Part shown: positions 10,943-23,051 of the stretch, piece after piece
Layout: every line of letters begins with the position of its first letter
Position numbering within the stretch: position 1 is the stretch's first letter
From: Combretum micranthum
Lineage: Eukaryota; Streptophyta; Magnoliopsida; Myrtales; Combretaceae
Length of the DNA stretch: 64,000 bases
Assembly: GCA_024138025.1 (NCBI GenBank)
Contig: JAMXBD010002248.1
Span: 124,001-188,000, forward strand
Direction: 5' to 3'
Notes under the pieces: generated by a model
What the model was told of the DNA's origin: nothing
Database searches by the model: none
What the model saw: only the letters and a program-made list of their open reading frames with translations
Program-made: the position numbers and the translations under genes

Positions 10943-13629
10943 ATAATAATAAATTTTTTTAGAATAATAATTAATTTAATTATAGATAATAAGAATGTAT
11001 TAAGAAAAATAAAATATAAAAATAAGAATTAATTAATTAGCGAGGATAATTAAACAAAATTAAAATGTGAATAAATAAATCATTACATAATTAAAGAAGA
11101 CTTAACATAAGTCATGGTGGTTAGTCCATTCTAGTATGACCATGGCATGCAAAAGACAACGGCAAAATGGTCTTTCTGAGCTTAAACGTATAATCTACTT
11201 TGCAGGCTCTCCTAAAAACATATTTAAACCCAAAATTCTCTCTCTCTTATTTGGGCACCTCTTAAACTTCCTAAACAAGCTAAACAGTCTCTAAAGTTCT
11301 TCAACAAGACAAAGCACTTTCTCTTTTTTAGATCTAATCTTAGGCTTCTACAATAAGCTATTAAAGAGAGAAGGCAAAAATCTAATCCTAAACATTCTTT
11401 TCCTTAAATCTATATTATTAATACTTTTTAATTCATACGAACACAACTTAAGGATCAAGGAGGTTTAGGAGGGTTTAGAAGCATCCTCAACTAGCATTGC
11501 CCAATTAGTAGTAGTAGTGTTTGTTATTGTTCATCTACTTAGGTAAGCGCTTCAATCTTGTGATCTTTTATATGATTTGGAGATTTAAATGATTGAGAAC
11601 TTTTGTTTGAATGCTGTGATTATTTTTCATATAGATTAATAAATAGATGAATAGATGATGGGTTATAGTAATATAATTATCATATACTTAAATGTTGTGA
11701 TTATATATTTCAAAGGATGAATCAACAGTATTTTCTCCACTTTTCATGGTGGAACCCTGTTGGAAAGAAAGATTCGGATGTCTATTTTAATGTGGTGTAG
11801 TGAAAAAGCCAAGAATTGATTTGGATCGGCCTCAATTTGGCTAAAATCGGTTATGTGTCATGTTTGTTCCCTGTTTTTTGACTAAATTTAAAGAAAACGA
11901 AATAAAAACCCTATTAAACTAATTAGTTTAGGCTAAATCAACTTAAAAACATCTAAAACAATAAGTTCGAAAGTTTACGTAAAATTGTGGGTTTTAGAAC
12001 TAGCCTTAAAATAGGTGAATTAGTCCAATCAAGTTAGGTTGCACGTTGAATTCAATTAGAAATGAAATGTTGAAAATAAATGGAATCTAATTCTGACTAA
12101 ATAAATATGACTTAATTTAAATAATATATTTTCATATTAAAATATGAATTTTAATTTGAATAATTTGATTTTAGGAATTAATTTAATAATAACAGGTACA
12201 AATAATGGATCATGATGTAAGTAAAGACCTAATAGAAAACAAATTTAGGTTTCTTGGCATATTTTAGGTGTAGTTGAACTACTTAAGATAAAAATAGATT
12301 AATTAACCTAAAATGATTTCTTACTTAATAAAATTTTGTTACTTTAATAACAAGTCCATTTACTAGAGATATCACTTAAAGGACCTAATTATTATATGGT
12401 ACGTTTATTGATTAGATTAAGTGTAATATGAACTTAAATGTATGATAAATGATTTAATATATAAATTTACCTTTGAAATTGGTATTAAATATTTGAATAA
12501 CACAAAAGGAGGTAAGTATACTTCATTAAGGATATGTGATGTACATAATTTCAATTTGATTAGTAATTAATCAGTTGTGAATGAATGAATTGACAATTTA
12601 AATCTTATTTGGGGTAGTTTCCTTACATAGATTTTTATTCTTGAGTATATCTATCATCAGGTTTGTAGCTGGATACTTATTTGGGTTCATGTATGTAGTG
12701 ACTTGATGTTGTTTGTTAAGACAGATATTCCAAAATGAATTAAGACTTAAGACGGTATTAATTGTTTGAGTATGCTTGTGTTGTTTAATCTAATATGGGG
12801 AATAACAACCTTATATGTTGGTGTCAGCACAGTAATAAGGTGCTTAGGCCACCGGTGATGACTTGATGGGTAGTTTATAGGGCGAGTAGTATTGGAGTAA
12901 CCTGTATTTGGATTAGAGAGAAGTAATATAGTGAGGCTCATGATAATGGGTGCCGATTGAACCGTATTATATTATGAACTACGCTAAGCAGATATGAGTA
13001 ACGATTATGAACCTTATATGAACTTACTTGCTTATAATTTCTTCTAAGGGATATAGGTAACGGGGTTGCCTATATCAATGATCAACACCTCAAGTGGTTT
13101 TTGTTACTCAGAATCCCTAGTTTCCCATAACGTGTTGCCAGAGTTTGAGTACTCCACTGTTATTTTACTACACCTAAACTAAGAATATAAATGATTGGTT
13201 ATTGTATTTTCATTAGAATAAGTGCGTACGATTATATTGTGTGTGCTTATATTGTTATTGTATTGGACTTTTTTTTATTCCTTCTTTTTCAAGTTATGAA
13301 GATGATTTGATCTGGATATTATGACTATATGAGCTATGGGTTAGATACTAATGAGAGATTGCATAAGTTAGATGTTTAGAGATGCTGAAAATTACATTGT
13401 TATTTACTAAGAGTATAATATATGTATTGTGAGGTTTCCTTGTATTGTTTAGAGATGACTTTACCTTATTTTTGTGCTACAATTCCATTGATTGGTAAAC
13501 TTAAATAAGGATTTCTTAATTTAAAGTTTCTTAGAAGCCCATTTAATCGAAGTTAACCTTTGTGTCAAACATTTAAATGTTATACGTGACGAAACTGTTG
13601 GCACTCTAGACCTTATTTGGGGCGTGGCA
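10941..13629 (+). mobile_element. Ty3/gypsy LTR (Tekay/Del-like), same family as 3437-6197
   Basis: The block at 13045-13170 (ATATAGGTAACGGGGTTGCC... CAGAGTTTGAGTACTCCA) is the inverted counterpart of 4060-4170, and 12780-12850 that of 4380-4450, so this is another copy in plus orientation. The likely 3' end is TTGGGGCGTGGCA at 13629, matching the inverted start of the LTR at 57022 (TGCAACGCCC). A CT-rich run after ATATTTAAACCC at about 11218-11250 could be the promoter/leader. The left end is approximate; I place it where MULE sequence stops. No PBS follows 13629 and no TSD is evident (GTGTG versus GTAGA). Confidence 0.6.
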
Positions 13630-14073
13630 GTAGAACTTCAATGATATATTGTCTCTTCCAAGTTAGCAAACAAAGTAAATATTATTAAAAAGATATTAAA
13701 AATAGCCATAAAAAGTTAAATAGTTATTAAATCAACTAGGTATCAATTTGACTTTTTGTGTAAAGTTTAGATGCTAAATTTGATATTTACCTTTATATAT
13801 AAAGTCACAACATGAGTATTAACATTGATAGAACATTTGAAGAATTCAATTTTTTAGAAATAATAAATGTCTAATGTCTCATTAACCTATATTATTTATT
13901 GTGGAAATTGGTTGCATTTAAAGAAGATCAAAATGGAGAAGATTTTATAGAAATAGTAAAACATAATTAAAATAGAGACAATCAAATTAATGATTATAAA
14001 ATACCTAAATTTTTAAATTTATGAGAATTAGGACATACCACCATAATAAGTAGCCATTTCATTAAGAAACTAG

Positions 14074-14385
14074 GTAAATTACACCAGAATGTCACAATAC
14101 TTGAGAATAAGTTATTTTAGGGCACTACGTTTTTAAATGGTTCAAAAAGAGTCACAACATTTAGAGAAGTGGGATCCGTTGGCAAGTGTTAATAGGATAA
14201 ATATTTAATTAAAACTCAAAAAACCTTTCTTTTAAAGCCTTATCAACATGTATCAATAGAAAAGATATTTAATTAAATCCCATAATACACTTTTCCAAAT
14301 ATTGTGACCTCCTTTGAACTTTTTGAAATATCATGGCCTAAAATAAATTTACCCATAAATGTTGTGACCTTTCGATATAATTTAC
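14074..14385. mobile_element. MITE candidate with long inverted repeats
   Basis: The left arm begins GTAAATTACACCAGAATGTC and the right arm, inverted, begins GTAAATTATATCGAAAGGTC. Both arms go on to share GTCACAAYATTT, TATTTTAGG and TTCAAAAAG words over about 100 bp. The total is about 312 bp with no coding capacity. I did not find a convincing target duplication, so the superfamily is open. Confidence 0.6.
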
Positions 14386-16518
14386 ATTTAAGAATTTTTT
14401 TAAATAATTCAACATTTTAATAATGAATGATTTTTGGGATGATATAATGATTTACTCCTCAACTTTATGCATATAATTATACACTTGATGTTTAAAATTA
14501 TCAATTTGTACACTAATTAAATTGTCAATTGTACACATCATCATAAATAGTCAATCATAATGTCACTGTGTAATATCTTTTTTCATATTATATAGCAAAA
14601 AAGAGTTTCCACATCATCAATACAATGCAAAAGACAAAAAACATAATAGACACCTTAAAGCCAAAAACATAACATTCTTCTCCTTACCCTAAACCATTTA
14701 CCATTTGTAGAGAGAAGCAAACCTGCAGGCACCCTAAGTTTCCTAATCCAAAATCCTAAACTTAAATGCTAACCCATTTGTAGAAACCTGCCATCTGTTT
14801 GAAACAAACAATGAAAAGTTTAAAATGTTAAGATCTTAAGTTGTAAACCTGACAACACCTTTGTCGTCAAGAAGATTGCATAAAGAGAAAAATGTCCTCT
14901 TTGCATTTCGTGGGCTTAAAGTCTTCCCATAATCATAGTTGTGGCGTAGTGATATGCAAATGCAGTCTAAAAACTATGTTTCAACAACAAGGACAAGCAA
15001 ATGCAAATGAGGTTTTATAGAGATAGCTTTGATTTCCCCATCCTCTTTGCTTCATTTTACTGATTTATCTACACTTTGGCATATTCACTCTCTTTTTTGG
15101 GGTTAAGATTAGTTTTTTATGAAGAGATGGAAAGGAGATGAAAAAAATGTCACGATTTCATATAATTTGTTTTTTTTTCCTTGATATTACTTTTTAAATA
15201 GTGTGTTTTTTGAATAAAAATTTCCATATTGTATTGATGATGTGAATTTTTTGTTATGTGACAATATGAGTTAGCATCAATGTAATATCAAATAAAATAT
15301 TGCAGATGTTGTATCTTGATTGATTGTTCGTGATGATATAGATAATGACTATAATGGAAAGAGATAAGATGTAAGTAGTAGCAACTAAACTAAACATCTA
15401 ATAAGCTGTATAAATTAACAATTTAAAATACCAAGTATATAATTACAAAATGATATAAACTTGAATTTTTATAAGGACTGTAACTTATCATTGACACAAA
15501 CGTAACAATATGTTTTTTAAAAAAATGTAAAATATGAAAAGGAAATGCTTCTCAACTATATTTTATGATAGATAATAGGAATTTCTATGGTATTATTGAC
15601 GGACCGTCCTCAATCGTATGATCATTAAAATAAATATACTAAGTAATACATTAAATGTTTTAATGCAATTATGATTGAGTATGAATTTGAGCAACTAAAT
15701 AACCGGTTGAGAAATATAATGGTAGTATAGAATTTTCTCATAAATAAGATATATTTGTTATAATATCTAAACCTATTAAAAAAGTTGTAGTAATTATACG
15801 TGCACTTAATAGCTGCATTCTTACTATTTTTGTGCCTCAAATAAAACAGTTCAAAGATAAAATATGTTAAAATAAAAACTATAATTATAAGATTTATAAA
15901 CCTTTCCGATTTTAACAACCTCATTTATTAAAATTCAATCTTCATATCTTAAGTAAACGATTTACTATAAAGGAAAATAAAATATCTTAAAGTAAAAAAA
16001 GAATTAATTTATTAAAATTGATCTGGATTGTTTATTATATAGGTTATACATGATCTAATTATTACATTGCACTATTATACTATAGAGTAGTGAAAGGTAA
16101 CTTCCAAGTATTCATAGGAATTATGTCCACTCTAAAAAATAATACATAAAACAAGAAATTATGTCCGTATAAAATATATAAGAAATTATAAAACTTATTT
16201 ATTTAATTTTTTTTTTCAAGTAAGAAGGCATATAAATTATTATTGCATATTCCTTAATTTAACTAACCTGAAGATAGAGTTAATATGTTAATGAATTTAT
16301 TGTATCACTGTCTTCTCAAATTATTATTGTACCATTAAATCAAGTTTTATATTGATATTTCTTTTATGATTACCATGTAAACGTAGCTAAATCATATAAA
16401 CCTTCAAGTATTAATTTAGAAAATGCAAAATTTAATTACTTTTCATATGCTAAAAACCAAATTTAATTTCTACTTTTGTAAGTTAATTATTATCTTTGAC
16501 AATTACATCGAAATATAT

Positions 16519-16807
16519 TAACATTTGAGGGTAAGTTTATTTAAAATATCAACGTTTCAAGAATTAATATTTGCGAATAAATTTATTTAAGTTATCAATG
16601 TTTTGTAAAGTGAGTCAAATAAGGTATTATTAATTGACGATTGATGAAAATTAAGTAAGCTTAATTGGAAACTAATCGAAACATTGATACCTTTAATAGA
16701 CTTTACAAAATATTGATACCTCATTTGACTCACTTTGTGAAATAATGACTCCTCTTTTTAACCACTGGAAACATTGATACTTTAAACGAACTTATCCTTA
16801 AATGTTA
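16519..16807. mobile_element. MITE candidate, second inverted-repeat element
   Basis: The left arm TAACATTTGAGGGTAAGTTT... and the inverted right arm TAACATTTAAGGATAAGTTC... are similar for about 40 bp. An inner pair (TTTTGTAAAGTGAGTCAAAT and its complement near 16712-16738) extends the symmetry. The whole unit, about 290 bp, could fold into one long hairpin. No transposase frame. Confidence 0.6.
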
Positions 16808-17557
16808 TACATTCTATAATAATTTACCGTATTTTGTTTCTTGAATTTTAGTCACATATAGAGTTTGATATAATAAATTTTTTATATCTTACATTCTATT
16901 ATATCAATATGTTTAATTTTTTCACATATATTGTTGGTGTGTTGCTCGTTATACATGATACACTAGTATATTATATATAACAATCTATAACATATTAAAA
17001 GATGTGGTTCTTTTCTAGCAACTAGATTTATTATATAATTAAACTTTTCTTTTTCTTTTTCATGTTTTCTCTAAAACTAGTTAGCATTGCACTTATATCG
17101 TTAATGCATAAGAAAATTAAATATAATAATTTATGGTGCAATACTATTTAATTTTATTTTTCTGTGTTTTGGTATTTTTTTAAAATTAATATTAAAATGG
17201 ATTGTTCGCTTAAGTAAAGCATATGATTGATATAGTTTAAATTTTAATTTTAAATATAAATATTTAAGAAGAGGAAAAGATAATTAAGGAGTATTTTTAT
17301 TTTTGAAAAAAAAAATCCATAATTTGTCCTTTATTATATTTCCCCATGGATATTTGCTTAAGATTTAGGCAATCTAAAGTAGATAGGAATTTTCTTATCA
17401 TCATTAAATATACTACATGTAGCGAAAGAAGAAAAAGAGAAATCTTGCATATGTCATTAGTTATAGCAATCTTGTTTCTTCACATTCAACTTAAAAATGT
17501 TGCTTCCTCATGTCTCTGCACCATCCTTTCTCTTTAAAGACTATCTACAAAACTAAT

Positions 17558-17757
17558 GATCTTTAGAGAGAGAGAATGATGTTGAGAAGTAGAGAGAAGA
17601 GTTGCATGGAGATATAATATGTTTTTTTTTACAATATATTCCTAAATTTAAGAGTTCGTTATTTTCTATAAAATCAATGATCTTTAACGAGAGAGACGGG
17701 TGTTAAGAAGTAGAGAGAAGAGTTGCACGGAGATAAAATATGTTTTTGTATAATATA
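17558..17757. repeat. Tandem duplication split by the retrotransposon
   Basis: Copy 1 (about 17558-17665) runs GATCTTTAGAGAGAGAGA ... AGAAGTAGAGAGAAGAGTTG ... AATATATTCCTAAATTTA. Copy 2 begins at 17679 (GATCTTTAACGAGAGAG) and carries the same GAAGTAGAGAGAAGAGTTG, breaks at 17757, and continues after the retrotransposon at 23626 as ATATATTCCTAAATTTACGAGTTC. Unit length is about 120 bp and the copies differ at a number of sites. Confidence 0.85.
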
Positions 17758-18424
17758 TGATACGATTGATAGTAAGGATTTACAAAGGCAAAAGAGAATT
17801 CGGGAAAAACCCAAATATCTAAAGGATTCCATGGTGGATTCAGTTAAATAGTTACAACAGAATTGAGGCCCAACAAACATCCAGAAAATAAACAAACTTT
17901 ATAACAAACTTTACAAATCTATATAAAGCATTTTCGATGGAAGAGGAGGGGAGGATACCAAAAAGTCGAGTCTTCTTTCCTTTCTCTCTGTTCTTGGAGC
18001 TGCTGGATGCTAAAAATTCCAGTACGTATTCTTTTCTTCGTCTTATTCCAGAATAAACAATTACAAACCCTAGAATAGAGAATTATCGTGAGAAACGTAT
18101 TAAGCAAACCAGAAACTATACTTAGCATACACACTTAAAAAAAAAACAAGAGAATAGATCTAAGAGATTTCATTGTGAATTTACAGATCGTGGCAGAGAA
18201 TCATCAGGAGGAAGAATAGTACTTGTTGTCCGCGAAGAGATTCCATAGCTTACTGTTGTTAGGGTTTCTTTGGCCAAGTGTTTGATCTGGTCTGATGTTT
18301 TTTTTCTTTAATCCATAATTGCTGATGTCCGAATACTGTTGTCGCTCTTTTGGACTTGGTTTGTTTCCTTTTGGCTGGATTTGAATAAAGATTTTTTTTG
18401 AGTGGGCTGAGTTGCAGAGTAACA
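17758..18424 (+). repeat. 5' LTR of the gypsy element
   Basis: TGATACGATTG ... GAGTAACA, 667 bp, with TG...CA ends. A TATA box (CTATATAAAG, about 17929-17938) is followed by a GA/CT-rich leader, and AATAAAG near 18383 could serve as a polyadenylation signal. Its first 90 or so bases equal the 3' end of the pol reading frame, because in the 3' copy the frame runs into the LTR. Confidence 0.95.
17929..17938 (+). promoter_or_regulatory. LTR promoter TATA box
   Basis: CTATATAAAG in U3, repeated at the same offset in the 3' LTR (about 23119-23128). Position fits a Pol II start about 30 bases on; no other core element is evident. Confidence 0.6.
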
Positions 18425-18442
18425 ATTGGTGCTCTCGTTACT
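18425..18442 (+). other. Primer binding site
   Basis: ATTGGTGCTCTCGTTACT directly follows the CA end of the 5' LTR. The TTGGTGCTYTC form is common to plant chromoviruses of this kind. The tRNA primer could not be identified by eye. Confidence 0.65.
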
Positions 18443-18469
18443 CGTTGAATTACTCATTTCCTTTCATCC

Positions 18470-19222
18470 ATGGCTGAGGGAACTAGAAGTACACGACAAT
18501 TGCAAGATCAGATTGATAAGCATGCTGGTGTTTTGGAAAAATTAGATAATGGCATGCAACGATTAGAGAAGAACATGAATGATAATATTCAAGCTATTAT
18601 GCAGCAATTACAGGCTTTATCAATTTCTATTCAATCACACAGTCCTTCCAATGTTAATGGAGGTATTGGCAACCAGAATTTGGAGCGCAATTCTTCATCT
18701 GAATCAGCTTCTTCACATATTATTCATAAAAACATCAAGTTAGAAATGCCAAAATTTTCGGGTGGTGATCCTACTAGTTGGATTTTCAAAGCAACACAGT
18801 TTTTTGATTATCACAATGTCCCTGAAGGTGAACGACTTAAACTTGCTTCCTTTGCTTTAGAGGATGATGCTTTTGACTGGTTTCAGTGGATGTTTGACAA
18901 TCATATGTTGGGGACATGGGAGCAATTTAAACATGCTATCAGATTGCGTTTTGGTCCTTCTCAATTTGAAGATCTACAAGGAAAATTGGTTAAATTGACA
19001 CAGACGAACACCGTGGAGCAATATCAACACGAATTTGAACATCTTTCAAACAAAGTTCATGGATTATCTGAGAGTTTTTTGCAGAGTTGTTTCATTTCTG
19101 GACTTAAGCAAATCATTCAACAGGAAGTGCTTGCATCTTGCCCTACCAGCCTTCTTCATGCTATCAGTCTTGCCAAATTACATGAAAGCAAGATTGAGTC
19201 TTTGCAGACACATTTTTCATAG
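18470..19222 (+). pseudogene. gypsy gag (capsid region)
   Basis: A frame of 250 codons starting MAEGTRSTRQLQDQI, with a coiled-coil-like N-terminus (QLQDQIDKHAGVLEKL... about residues 10-50) and the gag core from about residue 90: LEMPKFSGGDPTSWIFKATQ, FALEDDAFDWFQW, TWEQFKHAIRLRFGPSQFED and YQHEFEHLS. This is the plant gypsy gag domain that forms the capsid. It ends at an in-frame TAG at 19220-19222, and the following codons in the same frame still resemble gag linker, so the stop is probably a mutation. A frame change follows near 19255-19285. Confidence 0.9.
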
Positions 19223-19281
19223 AAATTTTCCAGGTTTTATTCTAAATCATCTTCTGTTTCTTCAATCATCAATATAAAACT

Positions 19282-20124
19282 GGGAATTCTGCTGTTTCCA
19301 CTTCCAAAGGCCTATTGCCAAATCCTCCATCCAGTTCTTCTTCCCATACACTTCCTGTTACTCAGATTAGTACAAAAACTTTACCTATTAAGAAATTGTC
19401 TGCTTCTGAGTTGTTAGCTCGTCGAGAAAAGGGACTTTGTTATAATTGTGATGAATGATTTCATAAAAATCATGTTTGTAAGGCCAAAATTTTTTTAATG
19501 GTTCGTACTGAAGATGATGAGTTTGTGGATTGTTCTAATGATTTAATCATGCCTGACATTTCCGAAGGAAATGATATTGAGATTAGTTACCACGCGATGT
19601 GTGGTGCTACTACCCCTAAAACATTCCGCTTGGATGGTTCTATTAGGAATTTACCAGTATCCATTTTAATTGATTCGGGGAGTACTCATAACTTTCTTCA
19701 AGAACATGTTGCACGAAAGTTAAAACTTCCTATTTTAGCAGTTCCCTCCTTTAAGGTTATGGTGGGGAATGGTGATTTTTTGGAATGTTCGGGCAAGTGT
19801 AGTCAAGTCAAAGTATTCATACAAAACACATTTTTTCTTCTTGACTGCTATGTCATTTCTCTTAAAGGAGCAGATTTGGTTCTTGGGGTAGAATGGCTCA
19901 ATACATTAGGCCCTATTACGGTTGATTATCAAAAGCTTACTATGGCTTTTCGCTTTGCTGGTAAACAGCTCCTACTTCATGGGGACACAACTTTGTTATC
20001 TAAAGGTTTACAATCTGGCCAGTTACATAAATTGGTTGTTTGTGATCAGGTGTTATATTTTTGTCATATGGTGGCTCAGTCTGATTGTTTTTCTCCGACA
20101 TCACCCGCCACTGATGAACTTTAA
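19282..20124 (+). pseudogene. gypsy zinc knuckle and aspartic protease
   Basis: The frame resumes with a Ser/Thr-rich linker, then CYNCDE-stop-FHKNHVCK: the nucleocapsid zinc knuckle with a TGA at 19456-19458 inside it. The protease follows from about 19590, with the active-site triplet in LIDSGSTHNF (about 19669-19698) and GADLVLGVEWL, the usual C-terminal protease motif. It ends at a TAA (20122-20124) that lies in frame between protease and RT, where intact relatives read through. Two stops thus separate this segment from its neighbours. Confidence 0.88.
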
Positions 20125-23051
20125 AGGGTTTTGGATAAATTTCCTGAGGTTTTCGCAGTTCCTTCTGCTTTACCACCCATGCGTTCTGTTCAACATCATA
20201 TTCACCTTAAAGATGAATCTCAACCAGTCAATGTCCGTCCTTATCGCTATCCTCATTTTCAAAAATCTGAAATTGAGAAATTAGTGACTGAAATGATGGA
20301 ATCTGGTATTATCCGTTCAAGTACAAGCCCTTTTTCTTCCCCAGTCCTTTTGGTTAAAAAAAAGGATGGTACTTGGCGTTTTTGTGTTGATTATCGCGCC
20401 CTTAATCAGGCTACTGTTTTTGACAAATTTCCTATTCCTACAATAGACGAATTACTTGATGAATTGTGGGGAGCAGTGGTGTTTTCAAAATTGGACTTGC
20501 GAGCTGGTTATCATCAAATTCGCATGTTTCCCTCAGATATTCCTAAGACTGCATTCAGGACACATGAAGGCCATTACGAATTCTTGGTAATGCCTTTTGG
20601 GTTATCCAATGCCCCATCCACTTTTCAAGCTATCATGAATGATGTTTTCAGGCCATATTTAAGGAAATTTGTGATTGTTTTTTTGATGATATATTGGTTT
20701 ATAGTCGTACTTGGGAAGAGCATTGGTGTCATTTGGAGACTGTTTTAGCTTGTTTACAGCGCAATCATTTTTATGTTAAGTGCAGTAAATGTCAGTTTGC
20801 ACAAACATCTATTGAATATTTGGGTCATATTGTTTCAAGCAATGGAGTCCAGCCTGATGAATCTAAGGTTACTGCTATTAAAAATTGGCCTATTCCTATC
20901 AATATTAAACAGTTACGTGGGTTCTTAGGTTTGACTGGTTACTATCGAAGATTTGTCAAGGCTTATGCTAGTATAGCTGCTCCATTGACCAACTTATTGA
21001 AGAAAGATTCTTTTCATTGGAATACTGATGCTTTGGGGGCTTTTGAAGCTTTAAAGCATGCTTTGATTTCTACTCCAGTTCTGGCTTTACCTAATTTTAC
21101 TGAGCCCTTTTTTGTGGAAACGGATGCCTCTGGTACAGGTATTGGGGCTGTTTTACATCAGGGTAGTAAGCCTATTGCATTTTTCAGTAAAAAACTCAGT
21201 TTACGATTGCAAAAAGCTCGGGCATATGTCAGGGAACTGGTGGCTGTCATTGAGGCTGTCAAAAAATGGCGTCACTATTTGTTAGGCCATCATTTTGTCA
21301 TTTTGACAGATCAAAAGAGCTTAAAGGAGATTTTGACTCAAACAATTCAAACCCCAGAACAGCAACAGTATTTGGTGAAGTTATTGGGGTATGATTATGA
21401 AGTCAAATACAAACCAGGGACTGAAAACCGAGTTGCTGATGCTTTATCCCGAGTTTCTAGTGATCAGTCTTCTTGTTTAGCAATCACTGTACCATCTTTT
21501 GATTTTATAACTGAATTAAAACATTTATATCAGACACAAGATGACTGGCGACAGCTGTGGACCGATTGTGTTCAAGGCAAGCAACTGTCTTGGCCTTTGA
21601 TTGAGAAAGATGGTTTATTATATTTGGGAAGTCATCTCTTCATTCTTCCAAAGGCTCAAATAATTCCTTCGCTTATTAGTGAGTTTCACAGTTCACATAT
21701 TGGAGGACATGCAGGCATTTTGAAGACATTCAAACGTTTGAGTGCAAATATTTTTTGGGAGGGCATGCGTAAGGATGTGGAAATATTTGTCAAACATTGT
21801 CATGTTTGTCAACAAGTTAAGTATTTAACTACTACTCCTGCTGGATTACTTCAGCCTTTGCCATTACCTCAGAAAGTTTTTGAGGAAGTTAGTATGGATT
21901 TCATCACAGGGTTGCCTTGTGTCAATGGCTATTCGGTTATCATGGTTGTTGTGGACAGACTTACTAAGTATGTCCATTTTGGGGTTCTTCCAGCTTCCTA
22001 TACTGCTGTCAAAGTCGCTGATTTGTTTGTTCAGACAGTGGTTAAACTATATGGCATTCCTAAGAGTATTGTTTTCGATAGAGACAAGGTTTTCGTGAGC
22101 CATTTTTGGAAAGAATTATTCCGTTTGAGTGGCACTCAGTTGAAGATGAGTACATCATACCACCCCCAAACTGATGGCCAATCAGAGGTGGTGAATCGTT
22201 GTTTGGAACAGTATCTACGCTCTTTTGTTATGGACTGTCCTCATTTTTGGCCAAAGTTTCTTCCTTGGGCTGAATTTTGTTTCAATATAAGTTTTCATTT
22301 TAGTTCTAAAATGACTCCATTTGAAGCGCTCTATGGTCGGTCACCTCCTAAGATTTTGGATTACACTTCAGGGGTTACTGCCCTGGAAGCAGTTGATGAA
22401 GAACTTAAGTCAAGGGATAATATTCTAAAGGAATTGCGTGATAATCTGCTTCAAGCACAGTTAAGGATGAAAAATTTTGCAGACCAACACAGGTCTGATA
22501 AGACTTTTGAGCCTGGCGATTTTGTCTATGTTAAACTACAGCCTTATCGCCAAACTTCATTAGCTAATAGGACATCTATGAAGCTAGCTCGACGATATTA
22601 TGGCCCTTTCAAAATCTTATCCAAGATTGGTCAAGTTGCTTATAAGTTGGATTTGCCTCAAGGGTGTCGAATTCATCCAGTATTTCATGTTTCATTGTTG
22701 AAGAAGGCTTTTGGTGACTCTAGTGAACACGTATCTTTACCTGCTAATTCTTGGGACAATCATCCTATTGTTCAACCCATCGCAATTGTGAATACAAGAC
22801 AGATACTTCGTCAGGGCCAATTGGTTAATCAGGTTTTAGTTCAGTGGGAATCCATGTTACCAGAGGATGCTAGTTGGTTAGATTTTGACCATTTTACAAA
22901 GTCATACCCTACTTTTCACCTTGAGGACAAGGTGATTTTTTCGACAGGGGGGCAAGTTGATACGATTGATAGTAAGGATTTACAAAGGCAAAAGAGAATT
23001 CGGGAAAAACCCAAATATCTAAAGGATTACATGGTGGATTCAGTTAAATAG
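20125..23051 (+). pseudogene. gypsy pol: reverse transcriptase, RNase H, integrase, chromodomain-like tail
   Basis: RT motifs are clear: [33 protein letters not shown] and [16 protein letters not shown]. The frame then shifts within a run of seven T at 20678-20684, just before the DD catalytic motif; the DD pair is encoded in the next frame, so one base is missing relative to an intact element. The second frame runs to 23051. RNase H reads VETDASGTGIGAVLHQ, with later E and D in ARAYVRELVAV and LTDQKSL. Integrase has the HHCC finger (HSSHIGGHAG, CHVCQQVK) and the DDE core (MDFITGLP, FDRDKVF, STSYHPQTDGQSEVVNR). The tail, VLVQWESMLPEDASWLDF, is chromodomain-like. The last 31 codons lie inside the 3' LTR. 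Confidence 0.93.
22941..22957 (+). other. Polypurine tract
   Basis: CGACAGGGGGGCAAGT directly precedes the TGATACG start of the 3' LTR; it primes plus-strand synthesis. It also encodes part of pol, since the frame passes through it. Confidence 0.8.

Larger units (their letters stand above)
13630..17557. other. AT-rich intergenic DNA with MITE candidates
   Basis: No coding region recognised. The frame at 15625-15924 on the minus strand and that at 17346-17537 on the plus strand show no motif and look like chance. Two short inverted-repeat elements inside it are listed separately. Sections at 14450-15400 mention words like those of repeat DNA but I cannot assign them. Confidence 0.55.

Noticed and set aside
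14690..14705. CCCTAAA word as an interstitial telomere repeat
   Set aside because: Only a single unit, not an array.
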